Source of the DNA: Dryomyza anilis
Lineage: Eukaryota > Arthropoda > Insecta > Diptera > Dryomyzidae
Direction of reading: 5' to 3'
Length of the DNA: 64,000 nt
Assembly (NCBI GenBank): GCA_951804985.1
Contig: OX638130.1
Span: forward strand, 82,144,583-82,208,582
Made by a program: the position numbers and the translations under genes. Positions 35,196 through 47,650 of this stretch are shown in pieces (positions within the stretch are counted from its first letter, which is position 1; each line of letters begins with the position of its first letter). The notes beneath the pieces are model-generated. The model saw only the letters and a list, made by a program, of their open reading frames with translations. It ran no database searches and was not told the origin of the DNA.

Positions 35196-35360
35196 ACATG
35201 CAGCAGTTGTTAGAATTTGTTATTAGTAAAGTTGGTTTTTTATTGACTTAATAAAGTTATTTGTTATAATTTAAACCAAACATATAAATGTTTTATTTTG
35301 TACACAATCCAGAGATATGAACTTGAAGAACAGTTTTTCGTAGACTGATTTTTCGTAACA
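34684..35360 (+). mobile_element. Solo LTR (forward), 5' end missing, with internal tandem duplication
   Basis: It matches the reverse LTR at 31.7-32.3 kb from the ATTCAGCGCACT repeats through TATATAAG to the terminal TTTTTCGTAACA at 35360. About 70 bases of the LTR 5' end, including the TG terminus, are absent or unrecognisable, so no target duplication can be defined. The U3 promoter block is present twice in tandem (34684-34939 and 34940-35195). It differs from the other copy by lacking the decamer/heat-shock array. Confidence 0.85.
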
Positions 35361-36447
35361 ATCGTATATTTTGACTGTCACACTGTGTTATAAATGGGGT
35401 CCAAGGGAATTTAAATATTTTGCATATACTACATAATTACACAGATTTCGAGTCAACTTTATTGTAAATGATTCTGCAACACTTACTTTTCTGTTTCTTA
35501 ATTGGATCCATGCTGCAATGGATGTCGACATGTAATAACAATACAACGTCCTATTTGATTGGTACTGTTTTTAAATATTAGGTAATAACTTTTGCCTTAA
35601 TTTTGTTTGAAACGCATTTGAGCTTTTAAAGAGCAGAGTTTTATATTTCAGATACATATTTCTGACAAGTTAAACAAACTGAATTTAATGCAGACAATTT
35701 AAATTTTAATAATTCTATTTGAAATTAATTCTATCTATATTAAAGAAATTAGCAAATCGTGTGTCTGAGATTGAAACAATTAGGCTCACTACAAAACAAT
35801 TATGCTCACTACAAAATGATGATGCTGTTGACAAAAATTAGCAACAACTAAACGGACTCATTAAATATTGGCGATGGCATAGTTGTCTACAAAAACGTGG
35901 ATTATGACATATTTCATTGTAGTTGATGAGAAAATAAATTAAAAAAAAATGTTTGTCGATTATGCAAATTGCAAAAGCTTTAAAAGGAGAATCAGCACAA
36001 AGAAACCAACAACGATGGCTGTCAATGGTTATTGTAATTGGGGCTGTTGTTTTGACTGTTGTCACATCATCGCCATTTTAATAACAAATGCAACAATTTT
36101 AATTTATTTTACAGCGCAAGAAAACGTGCCAGTTCAAGAGTGAGCGAGAGCGAGAGAGAGAGACAGAGACAGAAAAAGACATGTGCCCATAGAAAGAGAT
36201 TGAGACAGCGAACATGAAACGTTTATTCCTCCGTTGACATTTTACAATCGCATAATTATTTTGTGTCGATAACTGGCTGCAGTTTTGCGCGCGAATGATC
36301 GGATTTAATTCTCTTTGCAAATCTGGCAATGTGGCTCTGCTGCCACAACTGCCGTTTGCTGTGTATGTGGCATATGGGAATTTCCAGAAAAACGTCAACC
36401 ACAACCGAAAAATTCAAAATGCTCAAATCTTTAAAATAACGGTGGAT
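35361..36447. other. Spacer and unique island (35900-36420) with GA tract
   Basis: (GA)-rich run at 36141-36170 (GAGAGAGAGA core), a consensus for GAGA-factor-type proteins, in otherwise unique DNA. No exon. Confidence 0.4.
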
Positions 36448-37510
36448 TCGGAATCTTAAATATGTGAATCAAAAATCTGAAAAGAAAATTCTACTCCGTT
36501 AACGGTAACGTATAAAAAAATACTCATAAAGTTACGTTACTATGAAATAATGAAATATATCCAATTTTTCACATAATTTAAGTAATCAAATTGAATAGTT
36601 TTAAAGGCATACAGATACAAAATATTATTTTCTGTTTTTTCTGTAACATTATTAATTATTTCTAATGCTTAAAAAAACACTCAAATAAAAATAATGGAAA
36701 AATTTCTATTTTTGTATAAGGGTTTTCGATGTCCCGTCCGGAACCAAAAAGATACCTTTATTACAATAGTAATGTGAATAAAATTTTTAAAGAGTTAAAT
36801 CCACTGTTTCTCGGCATTTTCAAAAATGTAAACATCGATTTCATAGTAATTCTAGAAAATTTTTGACAGATAATGGAAATCTGTACCTTCCGAAACTTTG
36901 ATTACCAACAGTGTAAAACTACAGTATAAAAAATATATAATTTTTTTTTTCAAAAATATGTAGAAAAAAAAATATTAAAAAACATCTGAAACTTTTTATT
37001 TTGAAATAATGAATATTAATATTGTAATATACAACATTATTTTTAGCAAAAATTCGTAGTTCCAAAATATTTAAAAAAAAGTATTTTTAGAATAAAAATT
37101 GTACTGATAATTTCAATACGGAATTTTTGTCCCGTCCGGAATTTTTCTGTGATTTATTATGAAAAAACTATACATTTTAGGAACAAAGTTTAAATATACA
37201 AAGAAATAACATGATTTCAACTATTTTTTAAAATATTTCAAAAAAATCATTTGTAAGTAAAATTCGCTGACTTTTTGGAATAACCATATGAACCTCGACA
37301 TGCTCTACCGTTTTTGTCCCGTCCGGAACGCCCACTTTTTTATTTATATCTTTTGATCTACCGTATAAAATTCGCTAATTTTTTGCAGATGTTTAGTCCT
37401 ATTTAAATATTACATGAACAAAAATCAAGTAAATTCATTAATTTTGCTTCGAGATATAAATGATTTAAGCGTACGAATGTCCCGTTTGGAACCCCAGGAA
37501 TTGCCCATAC
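36448..37510 (-). repeat. Interspersed repeat with 13-base boxes, copy 2 (reverse)
   Basis: Reverse complement of the copy at 46.1-47.1 kb. The box GTCCCGTCCGGAA is intact at 36731-36743, 37129-37141 and 37316-37328 and altered at 37479-37491 and about 36885. One end carries GTTAACGGTAACGTATAAAA with ATACTCATAAAGTTACG, the other a GTGGGCG-type block. AT-rich filler between the boxes has no open frame. The element class is unknown. Confidence 0.85.
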
Positions 37511-37660
37511 ACAGGTCATACCCAGTGTTTATAAAGGTACATACTCGACTAGAAACTAGCAACGAATGGTACAGGTAAACATATATTTTTATTTTTCAGT
37601 TGGAAATATATCAAAGTTTAAATAATTCGTTATCATATCGGATAAAACAAATTACTTCCA

Positions 37661-38403
37661 CACTAAGAAAACAAGATGTTTATGAAAGTATTGCTGCAAC
37701 TATCTGTTTGAATTTACGCCTTGTAGCAAATATTCAAACATCCTATAAGTTTCAATAAAGTTGCAGCTATTAAAACTATTAATATTTTTTAAATATGACA
37801 TACTGCAGATAGTTACGAGATGTTTGCCACAACAGCAAAGAAAAATGAGATATTTACAGTCTACTGATAGCAAACATCCTGAGTTCTTGGACATTTGCAT
37901 CAGCACTTTTGTGGTATTTTGACATTTGATTAATATAAAAAAGGGAAAATGGGGTACATTTTCCTTACGCTCGATTTATCCACAACAATTAAGTAAATCA
38001 AATGGTGTAAAAAAGTGCCAACTCAAATATTACATTTTAATGGTAAAAGTGAAAATAAAATATCCTGTGATTTAAATTATCAACACGTGATGGAAAATAT
38101 TTCTTTTCAGAGTTTACTTTGATAACAGCATCAACGGTCGGACTTGATTCTTCTGCGAAGAAATCTCAAGTCGTTGTACAATTTTACATTCGAAGGATTT
38201 ATAAAGACGATGGCGATGTATAACCATGATACTGATTTAATTCTAGAATAAATAAAAATACATTACATAAAATACAAAAATCCATTCAATAAAAATTACT
38301 CCGCGAATTCTAATGGAGTACCTTTTCCAAATATTCATCAACTATCTTCCTATTTGTATTTAGGGTTGTGATATTTCTGGTAATCATCTTTGTTTTCTTA
38401 GTG
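37661..38403. mobile_element. CACTAAGAAAACA-ended inverted-repeat element
   Basis: Left CACTAAGAAAACAAGATG and right CATCTTTGTTTTCTTAGTG are inverted. GCAAACATCC/GATGTTTGC words recur inside. The left 320 bases reappear, reversed, at 55437-55696, and the right 40 bases at 55241-55285. No intact coding region. Confidence 0.75.
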
Positions 38404-38559
38404 CAAAACAAAACCAAGCGTTCACAAAGAAAATTATGAAGTAGGGACATTTTTCTAAATGATGGATAATTATAGTACATGACACATACATATTTGATAA
38501 TGTGTAAAGAAATCAAAATTAATTTAAAGTCTTTCTAAGGTCCGGATGTCGGAATTTCG

Positions 38560-38900
38560 GTATTAGAAACCATAATATGTATTTTTAGGTAGGTGTAATG
38601 ATATTTTTAGAGCACCGTTCGTTAGAATAACATTATTTTTATATGTTTTACCATTAAGTAAAGGGATTTCTTTCGGCTGGTAAAGAAAAGTCACCCCTAG
38701 ATTTTTGTGTTACATGAGGTATATGTACAAACGTGGATGCACATGTCGAAGAATGACACTTAGAAAGCGTAAATACATGTTTTCTATGAACATAATTTAA
38801 ATGATTTCAACAATAGACGGACAAACATATGGACAATTTAGGCTCAGGGGACGAAACAGATAAAAAATATATACTATTTATGCGTACCTGCCAAGACTAC
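38560..38900 (+). mobile_element. mini-me-like element, degenerate copy E
   Basis: AATAGACGGACAAACAT, GGACAATTTAGGCTCAGG and AAAAATATATACTATT keep the order of the tract, core and TA region of the other copies, with many changes. Confidence 0.5.
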
Positions 38901-38976
38901 TTCTGCGGGTTACTGACCGATGACCAATACTTTAACTTTTATAAATTCAAATATCAAACCTCTCCATTGCATACGA

Positions 38977-39432
38977 GTATACCCGGGTAGTTCCGGATGT
39001 TCGAACGGGTAATATTTAGATAATTTGAATACCCGTAATATACAGGTATTAATTGTTCAAACTAAGTGGGTAGTCCATTCGTTTCCCCGTTTGTTTGTCC
39101 GTTCGGAGTTTGAGGGTGTTTGACAGATGTTGGTGGCAAAGGTGGGCGGAACGTGTGAAAGTGGGCATCATGGGATATCTAATGTTAGCCTTTAAAGTGA
39201 TTCATGACCCAAAAACAGGGGTTCAAATATCCATTGTTGATCAATTTAATGTATGTATTTCGGAAATTGATAGCAGGTATCAGTATATTCCTAATGGTAC
39301 TCTGTCCAATACCTCAAAAATAAGATTAAAATTTAATTTTATCCAAAAGTCTTTATTGCGGAAATCGATATCATGCCTTTCGGAGGCAATTCGAGTATTA
39401 CCCGAGTAGTTCGAACTACCCGGATAATCGAT
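38977..39432. mobile_element. Inverted-repeat element with CGGGTAGTTCGAAC ends
   Basis: Left TACCCGGGTAGTTCCGGATG and right GTAGTTCGAACTACCCGGAT are inverted. A near-perfect palindrome (ACCCGAGTAGTTCGAACTAC) is at 39400-39419. An open frame inside (39095-39409) matches nothing I know. Confidence 0.65.
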
Positions 39433-40690
39433 ATATATTGATATCAATTAATGATAATATAGTAATATTTTTATATATCATTCTAATTATTACTAAAGAG
39501 TAAACAAATTGTTTTACGACCTCTATTGTTATATTCAAGCTTATATCTTGACATACTCAAGGTCCAGTCGGTGTTGTTTTGTGTGTTTTGTATGGAACAA
39601 CAACATTGGCAAATTCTTGAGTTGATGCAGTTTTTGTTTTTGATTTTTTCTGTGCTTAAATGTGAAATTTTGTTTAAAAACTGAATTAAATACTTGTATT
39701 AAAACGATTCATTTTCTAAAGATCCACTGATCTGTTTCCGTCCAATTTACAACTTATTTAATAAACATTTCGTTCAGTATCTATTGTTCCGAGTCCATCT
39801 ATTAAGCTTGACCTCAAACAGATTTCATGTTATTCACAGCAAGGTATTTATGACATATCCACGAACATTGCTGCACCCAGCCCCTCGCCAAAAATACGAA
39901 TCTAAAGTTTGACGTTGACGTAGATGCTGAGACCGAGCCCGAGGCTGGATGCGATTTTGATTTTATTTCGTTAACTAACAGCAGTTTAAATAAGATTTAT
40001 CGTTTTTAAATTTTCCGATTCAATTGCATTTGCACTTGAATCTCAACTGAGTTGAACTGAGTTGAATTAAGTTGAATGCAGCATACGAACTAAACAACGC
40101 ACATTCGTCCCTGACGCTGAATCTCTGTATGTCTGTCCATCTCTGACACTGTCTGTCAGTTGTCGTGCATGCATTCTGGCTCGTCCGCGTCCATCTCGCA
40201 TATTTTTTTATAACTTCAGTTATGCGTTCCGTTGCATTTTGCGGCCGATGACAACAACGCGTTTGATGATTTTTGTCATCGCTACTTTTTGAAATGTCGT
40301 CGTTGACCGGATGCTGACAGGAAGACAGTTTTGTCACAACAATAAAACGAGAACAATTTAGAAAAAAATAAGTGTTTCGTTGTTTTGTTAAATAAATATT
40401 ACCACCTTGTTGAAAGACTTATATAGTGTCAAGAATTAAATTTTAATAATCTTTGAACAAACCTAAGTTTATTTTATATGGATAAATAATTTTTCAGATT
40501 TGTTTCGGACTCAATGTAATGTCAAAATATGCTATATCTCTCGGGCGTCTGACATGTCGTTTTGAATTATATGGGTCAAATCACTAATATTGGAGACTTA
40601 TCAAGTATTAAAGCCTATTTTTCAATTATATCATGATTCCTGAGATATATGTAAAAATGTATATTTCCGAGTTTATTTTATCTTATCAAG
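39433..40690. other. Unique island (39560-40350) and AT-rich spacer
   Basis: Includes a GAGTTGAACTGAGTTGAATT-like tandem stretch near 40050-40075. No recognisable exon. Confidence 0.35.
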
Positions 40691-41083
40691 GGGGCGGATT
40701 CCGCAACTGTGAAATTTGCGATGTACACGATATTTTGTGTAAATATCAATCTACCGAATTTGAAAATGTGAAAAGTGAATAGAAACGTGAAAAAAGTTTA
40801 CACGTCCGAATATGTGAAAAGTGAACACAAATTTCAAAAAAGTTTACACGAGGAAAGCATTATTTTCATTAAAATTTAGTTGGTGATTCAAAAGTTGAAT
40901 TTGAATTGCGTGCAATTGAAACGCAATGTCTCCCAAGAAGCATTCACACGGTTAACATTTTTCATTTTGGTCAAAGGTGTACATTTCATGTTTGCGGAAT
41001 CGCATGAGAACTCAAAGTGTAAACTTCCAACATTTGTGAACTTTTTCATTTTGTGTACACAATACATTTACGGAATTCGCCCC
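40691..41083. mobile_element. GGGGCGGATTCC-ended inverted-repeat element with GTGTAAACTTTTCAC words
   Basis: Left GGGGCGGATTCCGCAA and right TTTACGGAATTCGCCCC are inverted. Words such as GTGAAAAGTGAACAC, AAGTTTACACG, GTGTAAACTTCC and GTGAACTTTTTCA recur in both orientations. AG occurs at each flank. No convincing coding frame. Confidence 0.75.
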
Positions 41084-43170
41084 AGGTGAAAACAATTCTT
41101 GTTTGCGAGAAAATAATTTTAGTTGCAACGTGCTCCAACTTCGCTCTCAAAAGTATACATGATTGTTGCAAAATAAACGTTTATCATAAAAAAACAAGCT
41201 TTTTTTATTCTGAACAAAACTTTCTTTGCTTTCAATGTGTGTCAAAATACTTTTGCGAGAAATGCAAATAAGATTTATATTTATAAAACGATAAACATAA
41301 AAATCTTTAAATTCACATAAAATGTTGCATACTTCTATGAGCAAAACTATCAAACTGTTAGATTCAAACTGTAACATTTAAAATTTTATCATTAAAACGA
41401 ATGCTTAATAATCATATAACATTTTAATAATACGAAACGATTTATTGATTGGTCAGGTATGAGGATTCCAAACAGTGGAAGGAAAACAAAAATATCAAAA
41501 AATGGGCCACACAAATTTAGTGCAAAAATTGGTCCTTTTTGACTCATATCTCAGGAAATATAACAGACATTTAAAAAAAATACTTGTTTTGGATAAAAAA
41601 AATATCCTATTCAACGATTATCAAACCATTGAATGCCTAAAAACATTGTGTACAAAAAAAAAGTTTAAATTGCTCGGGCTATTTCAGTACTCTTGTTATT
41701 TGCTTTTTAAACGATACCAGAACTCTCACTCTTTGCTTTTATTTAATTTGAATCCAAAACAGATATTCATAATCAACACATGCGTAGCCAACGATCAAGA
41801 ACAACAAAAAACACGATAACAAAATGAGATGCCTGACTCCGAAAGAGCAAAGAAATCATTTGAGCTAAGCGCAAAGAGCGAACAAAATATAAGTATTGTG
41901 AAGCATTTTAAAAGCATGGAGTGAAGGTATTTTAAATCTTTAAGCATTGCTCCACAAAAACGAATAACTTTATTTTGTTTCGAAGTATCCCTCCGAAATA
42001 AATGCAAATATTGCTTCTACTCAAGAGCAAAGCAATGAAAACTGAGAGTCTGTGCTATGCTTCCTTTGCTTTTAATTCTTTAATCGTATTCAAATCGTTA
42101 AAATTAATACAATTCTATGTCTGTAATTTTATGAAAAGGCCCCCATAAATAATATTGACAAATTTAAAAATGATTGTGAATGATTTACATTCTACATTTG
42201 CTCGAACTTATTTTATGTTCAATATTAAATAATCCAGACATTTCAAATACATGATTCTGGCATATGATTAAATTAAACAATTTAGCACTATTTGAATATA
42301 AAAAGCCGATAACCTGAGGTGATGCAAGTTATTTAATGAATGGCAAATCATTTAACGTAAAACTGTACTTTCGATTTTGGTGCACATTTCTTCAGTCAAA
42401 GTCTGTTTAAATTTATGAATGCGGAAATTTACGTTGACCATTTGACTACAGGCACAAATAGCAACGTTTTTCAAGTGTTTTACAAATTTTACAAAACTGC
42501 ATTTTGATATTAGGAAACAACGCCAGACGACGTAATTCATAGAAGGCAGCAGCGGCGGCGCTCAATGAGACCTGGAGCGAAGGTTCATTTAGGGTTAGCT
42601 GCGTCCTCATTCGAGTGCATTGATCATTTGATTTGGATCCGGATTTGTTAGTTCTGGTTGCAAGTATTTTTCTGTTCATATTTCTAATGAAAAATAACTA
42701 AGCGGTGGGAAACAAAAGCAGCAATATGCAGCAAATATTGAGGATTTCAACAATCGGACGACAGTGTGCTGGTGGTTATGGTGGAGGTGGTTGCGATGGT
42801 GATGATGTTTCTGATGCTGTTGTTTTGGTTCGTGAAGTCGTTGGTCTTACGGTTTAAAGAATTTCATTTCATTCGGATTCTGATTCTATCAACGAAAAAC
42901 CGAAAAATACTTTGGTTGAAATTGCTAAAGGTTGGAATTGTTTTTTTTTTTTGTTTTTCAATTGCAATACGTTTTCTTTATTATTGTTGTTGAATTTCAA
43001 TCTCGGAAAACGTTTTATTGTTGCAGTGGCAACGTCACGGCACGAAGTGGAATCTGTTCGATGAATTGGTAAAACACACCGCGAGAAATATAAGTTTTCT
43101 ATATTACAAAGAAATTACAAAAATATGTATAATGAACTTACTGTAAAGGACAGTGAACAACTTTTAAATA
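41084..43170. other. AT-rich spacer with GAGCAAAG words, then unique island (42360-43060)
   Basis: Between about 41660 and 42070 AAGAGCAAAG and CTTTGCTTTT words recur in both orientations, again like the word-built elements. The island has GGTGGTTATGGTGGAGGTGG (42770) but no convincing exon. Confidence 0.4.
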
Positions 43171-43345
43171 GAAAATGTTTTTCTATAGCGCGCTACCTCT
43201 CGGCAGACAATGGCAAACCTATTATTGCCTTGAAAAAATCTCTCACCCCACAGTTCGAATTCGGTAATAAACTGTAGGTCCCACCATATCAACACAAATA
43301 TAACACAGCTCAAATGCTGAGAGAGCTCGACCTAAGTTCGTCATG
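43171..43345 (+). mobile_element. SINE body fragment, same family as the copy at 33.66 kb, lacking the tRNA head
   Basis: It shares with the 33.66 kb copy, in the same order, CGCTACCTCTCGGCAG, ATGGCAAACCTA, TCTCACCC, AATAAACTGTAGGTCCCACCA, AATATAACAC and AGAGCTCG(A/G)CCTAAGTTC. The tRNA-like head and the TAT tail are absent. No target duplication was seen. It directly abuts a decayed LINE in opposite orientation. The two copies define the internal body of the family. Confidence 0.8.
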
Positions 43346-43539
43346 TTCGAGATCGAAAACAAGTTTGTAAAAACCTCATTAAACTTCGATGTCCGAGTAG
43401 AACGAGAGAAAACACGACCTGGTGGAATTAAGCCATCTATTTCCCTCGAACACATTCCGTTTTAATACCAAAAAACAGACATATCCAACGATTCTTCGGT
43501 GCTTAAGAAAAGCTGGATGAAATATTCTTATCCCCTATT

Positions 43540-44070
43540 AAATATATCGCTTGTTATGGTATTTGGTCCATGAACTCGAAATAGGATTTTAAAGCCCTTG
43601 CCCAAATATCTTAGATCGAATATAGGCGATGAATCGTTTTAGTAAACCGAGGAACTTGCAGCTTCTTTCGTCATATCAAATATATAGTGATTCAAGAGCA
43701 GCTGACTCTACAATAGCCACAGCAAACATATTTGGGGTGGGAGGGATGAATCTTTTCTCGGGTCTTGCTCGCATTAAAATCAATTCTATTGACAAGACCC
43801 CACCCGTACACAGTTTTAAGATCATTATTAAGTGTGTCATTCCTTGTGCGTCTTTCACTCACAATCTTCGAAGAGTTTGGACGCTTTTGGAAAGAATCTG
43901 AATGAAAGTTACTGTCATCTGCAAAAGAATAGATAGGGTTCTGCGTCAATACCAGAAGGTTATTGATAAAAACAAGAAACAGTGGCGAGAACATGGCGGA
44001 GCACTGCGGAATTTCAGAATTGATGGAATCCTGTTCTGAGAGAGAAACATCAAACGCAATTTGGAAAAAA
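43540..44070 (-). pseudogene. Jockey/CR1-like LINE reverse transcriptase remnant
   Basis: Minus-strand translation gives a block preceding the catalytic box (IPQCSAMFSPLFLVFINNLL, degenerate from the usual GVPQGSVLSPLLFLLFIND), then YSFADDSNFHSD with the FADD active site near 43925, then NDDLNNDLK-like and WGLVNRIDFNASKT. After a frameshift, FLGLLKRFIAYIRSKIFG continues to about 43560, matching the thumb region of this superfamily. A possible C-terminal piece (FSRSTRTSKFNE) lies near 43380-43420. Several stops and shifts make it a pseudogene. It belongs to a different clade from the RTE copies. Confidence 0.8.
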
Positions 44071-46116
44071 CTCGATATCCATCACGATATACAATATCAC
44101 CAATATACAATAATCACCATATACAATTAGTTTTGAAAAAAGGTCTTCATACCATATTCGATCAAAGGACTTTGAACTATGCAGAGCTAAAACCTTACTC
44201 TCTCCAATAAGGTGAATACAATTATTCCACTTTTCGATGAGGATCGCAATTCAGTCGGCTTTGGAAACTGATTTAAAGAAGATCCAACTCCTGATATGTT
44301 AACTCATTTGTTTCTCGTCAGACCCCAATTGTCAGAAATATTAATGTGATCAAGTACATGGGCATGACCATGGTCTACGAGGGTAGTATTGATATAAAAT
44401 ATTACTTCTGACCAGACTTCGGAATTGGGCGCCCTCAAATAGAGCGCGATCGTATGTTATTGTGACATAAACAATGTTTCAGAGTCCAGAAATTCTGACA
44501 TCAAGATTCGCTTTTATTAATATGATATTGAAGAAAATCATCAAACTGCAAAATAAAATAAATTTTAATTATAAAAAAAATGCTTATAAAATTTTATTAA
44601 TTTCTCGCATATTTGCTATATTTTTTATAATTAATTAATTAGAAAAGCCGTAAATTAAATTGGTACATCATTTTATGAAAGTAGTTCTTTGGGTGTAGTG
44701 CCTGCCATAAATCGCAGGGCTGCATCGGCTATACCTGATTTTTTTTCATCTTTAGGGGTTCTTTACGGACTTATTAAATATTTGGCTCATTCAAGCAGAG
44801 CCAGGCAATGATTGTGAATTCTTTGACTGGACCCTCACGAGATTTGCAGGGTGTTGGTGGGGTGCGAGAGTAGTTCGTTCATTCTACAGCCACGGAAAAA
44901 TGCAATCGCGAATTTCTTATCGATTTCGACTGTGCGATTGTTATGGTACGGGTCTTGGTGTTGGTACTGATGCCAGTGCTAGTGCATGTGCTGTTGGACA
45001 ACCACGACATTTGGGCGCATTCTTCCTCTTCTTCTGTAGAGCTTACCTTGGTCAATGAGCGGCTGCCTGAAATTGAATTCGTGACTATAATCGACTTCAA
45101 GTTCAATAAATAAATTTTGCATCACCATCGCACATTTGTGCGATTGCCTTTGTATCTTGTATCTCATTTGTACGTAATGCATTTTGCGCTTCATATCAAT
45201 GAGTCCAATTTCTAATCTAACAGCAGAGGAAGTAGGTAAGTAATATTATAAAAAATGCGAATATAATAAAGTAAATCTTTGTTGGAATCTGCAGTAAAAA
45301 TTGGAAATAAGTAAAAACTCATCATTAAATTAAGCGAGAAACCGCAAGTTTATTACGGCATCAATTACGTTTTTCGTAAATAAATTTTGCGGTTACCATC
45401 CGAGCACTTGGAGCCTGCTGGACATGCCGACTCGATTGGTTCAATTCGGTTTTGTTTGGTTTGGTAGGCTGTCTCAGTCATTTCAGCAGGTTTGTCGGTC
45501 GCTCGGTCGGTCGGTATACAGCCAGCTATCGCATGTTCGTGGGTCATTTTTATAATTTGGATTACTTGAAGTCGCATTATTTTATAGTTGATCAGCGGCG
45601 TTTGTCGTCGTCTTCAGTTGCCTAGGATACGCTCGAACAATTGAATTGAGTTATTCAGCGAATATAATAAAAAGTAAATTAAATTGCATGGAATTATCTT
45701 ACATCAATTGTGGTGGAAATATTTTAATTAAAGAAATGTAATAGATATATATATATAATACTCGACAGTTGTTTTGATTATGATAATTTTATTAGTTTTT
45801 AAATTAAGAATAAAATATTAAAGGGATCAAAATCCGTAAAGTTCAGAATTCGTAAAAGATTAAAGAATAAAAAAGTACTAAGTGTCAAAAGATAACCAAA
45901 TGATCTAGTTCTAATGAAACAAGTAGTATTTTAATCATAAAAAAATTAAAAATTCTGCACGTTAGGTAAAAAGATATCAATTAACTAGGGCACAAACCGA
46001 ACGTGATCGCGGAAGTACACGCAGGGAAAAAATGGCTCTACCAAACATAATTAGCAGCAAACAATGTATTTGCTTGGAGACCGCTGCAAACATAATATAT
46101 TTTATCTGATGCAATA
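44071..46116. other. Decayed LINE flank, unique island (44690-45660), AT-rich spacer
   Basis: The island has GTCGGTCGCTCGGTCGGTCG-like repeats near 45495 and no recognised exon. 46019-46110 has CACGCAGGGAAAAAATGG followed by CAAACATAAT words, possibly the left end of a CACAG-type element cut by the 13-base-box repeat. Similar words recur at 49528-49700. Confidence 0.35.
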
Positions 46117-47078
46117 TAAATAAAATAGTGGGCGTTCCAGACGGGACAAAAACGGAAGTAAATATCGAGGTTCAAATGGATATTGCAAAAAGTCAGCGAA
46201 TTTTGCGTACAAATGATTTTTTGAAATATTTGAAAAAAAAAATTAGGTGAAATCATGTGCTTTCTTTTTATATTTTTTTATACTTTTTATATACTTTGTT
46301 CCTAAATTTTATAGTTTTTTCATAATAAATCACAGATAAATTCCGGACGGGCCAAAAAATTTCGTATTGAAATTATGAGTACGAATTTTATTCTAAAAAT
46401 ACTTTTTTCGTACATTGTTTCTAGAGTTTACAGTTATTTCGTAATAAATCGCAGAATAATTCCGGACGTTCCGTATCGAAATTTGCACTAAGATTTTTGG
46501 CTAAAAATAATTATGTAATAATTATTATTACGAAATAAAAGTGATGTACTATTCAAATATTCAGATTTTTTTAAGTTTTAAAATTTTTTTTTACTTTTTT
46601 TGAAAAAAAAATTTTTTTTTGATATATTTTATACTGTAGTTTTACACTTTTGGTATTCAAAATTCCGGACGGGACAGATTTCCACTAGCTGTCAAAAATT
46701 TTCTAGAATTACTAGGAAAATGATGTTTACAATTTGGAAATTCTAGTTTAGAAACAGTTGATTCAACCCTTTAAAAAGTTCAGTTTACTATGGTAATAAA
46801 TGTATCTTTTTAGTTCCGGACGGGACATCGAAACCCTTATACAAAATTCGAAATATTTCCGTTATTTTAATTTGGATCATTATTTTTAAGCTTTTGAAAT
46901 AATTATTGTTACCAGAAAAAACAGAAAATAATATTTTGTTTTTGTATGTCTTTAAAGCTAATTAATTTGGTTATATTACATAGTAACGTGACTTTATGAG
47001 TATTTTTTTATACGTTACCGTTAACGGAATAGAAATTTATTTTTAGATATTTAGATTCACAAATTTAAGAATAGCTGG
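46117..47078 (+). repeat. Interspersed repeat with 13-base boxes, copy 3
   Basis: Boxes at 46135, 46341, 46460, 46673 and 46814 (consensus TTCCGGACGGGAC), spaced 206, 119, 213 and 141 bases. Two are preceded by the same AATAAATC(A/G)CAGA stretch. The right end has ACGTTACCGTTAACGG, mirrored in copy 2. It carries the empty site for the MITE found in copy 1. Confidence 0.85.
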
Positions 47079-47269
47079 ACCCGTGCACGACTCGTGCCAG
47101 GATATGGAATGCGAGGATATGGAGCAATTAATATAAAAAACATTTTTATTATTTATATCAGGGACCCGTGCTTCGCTGTGGAACTTTTTTTATTGGTTTT
47201 GTAAATGTAGTAACCAAATAATAATTCTTCGCTAAAACAACTTTTCTCAAAGACAATTCTTTCTCAGAC

Positions 47270-47650
47270 TTGCGCTTCGCCTTAGAATTCTTCTCTGTAG
47301 AACATTTCGCCGTAGAATTCAACCCAGTAGAAATATTCCCCGTAAAATTCTTCTCCATAGAACGCTTTCCCGTAGAATTATTCTCAGTAGAATTCTTCCC
47401 GTAGAATTCATCCCGGGAGAATGTTTTCCCGGGAATTTTTGTGTATTTAGTTTTAATGTGGTGAATTTTAGTGTGGTAGTTTTATTGTGGTGAGTTTTAT
47501 TGTGGTGAGTTTTATTGTCGTGAGTTTTAGTGTGGTGAATTTTGTGTGGTGAATTTTATTGAGTTGAGTTTTAGTGTGGTTAGTTTTTGTATGGTGAGTA
47601 TTAGCGTGGTGAGTTTTAATGTGGGGAATTTTGGTGTGGTTGTTAACCTG
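47270..47650. repeat. Two adjoining minisatellites
   Basis: About 47280-47420: GTAGAATTCTTCCC-like units of about 18 bases. About 47455-47640: GTGGTGAGTTTTATT-like units of about 15 bases. Both are imperfect. Open frames across them are repeat translations, not genes. Confidence 0.8.

Noticed and set aside
31736..35360. A complete LTR retrotransposon between the two LTRs
   Set aside because: The LTRs are in opposite orientation, one has an independent 4-base duplication, and no gag or pol lies between them.
39095..39409. 104-codon frame inside the CGGGTAGTTCGAAC-ended element
   Set aside because: No similarity to a transposase or other family that I know, and no catalytic motif.
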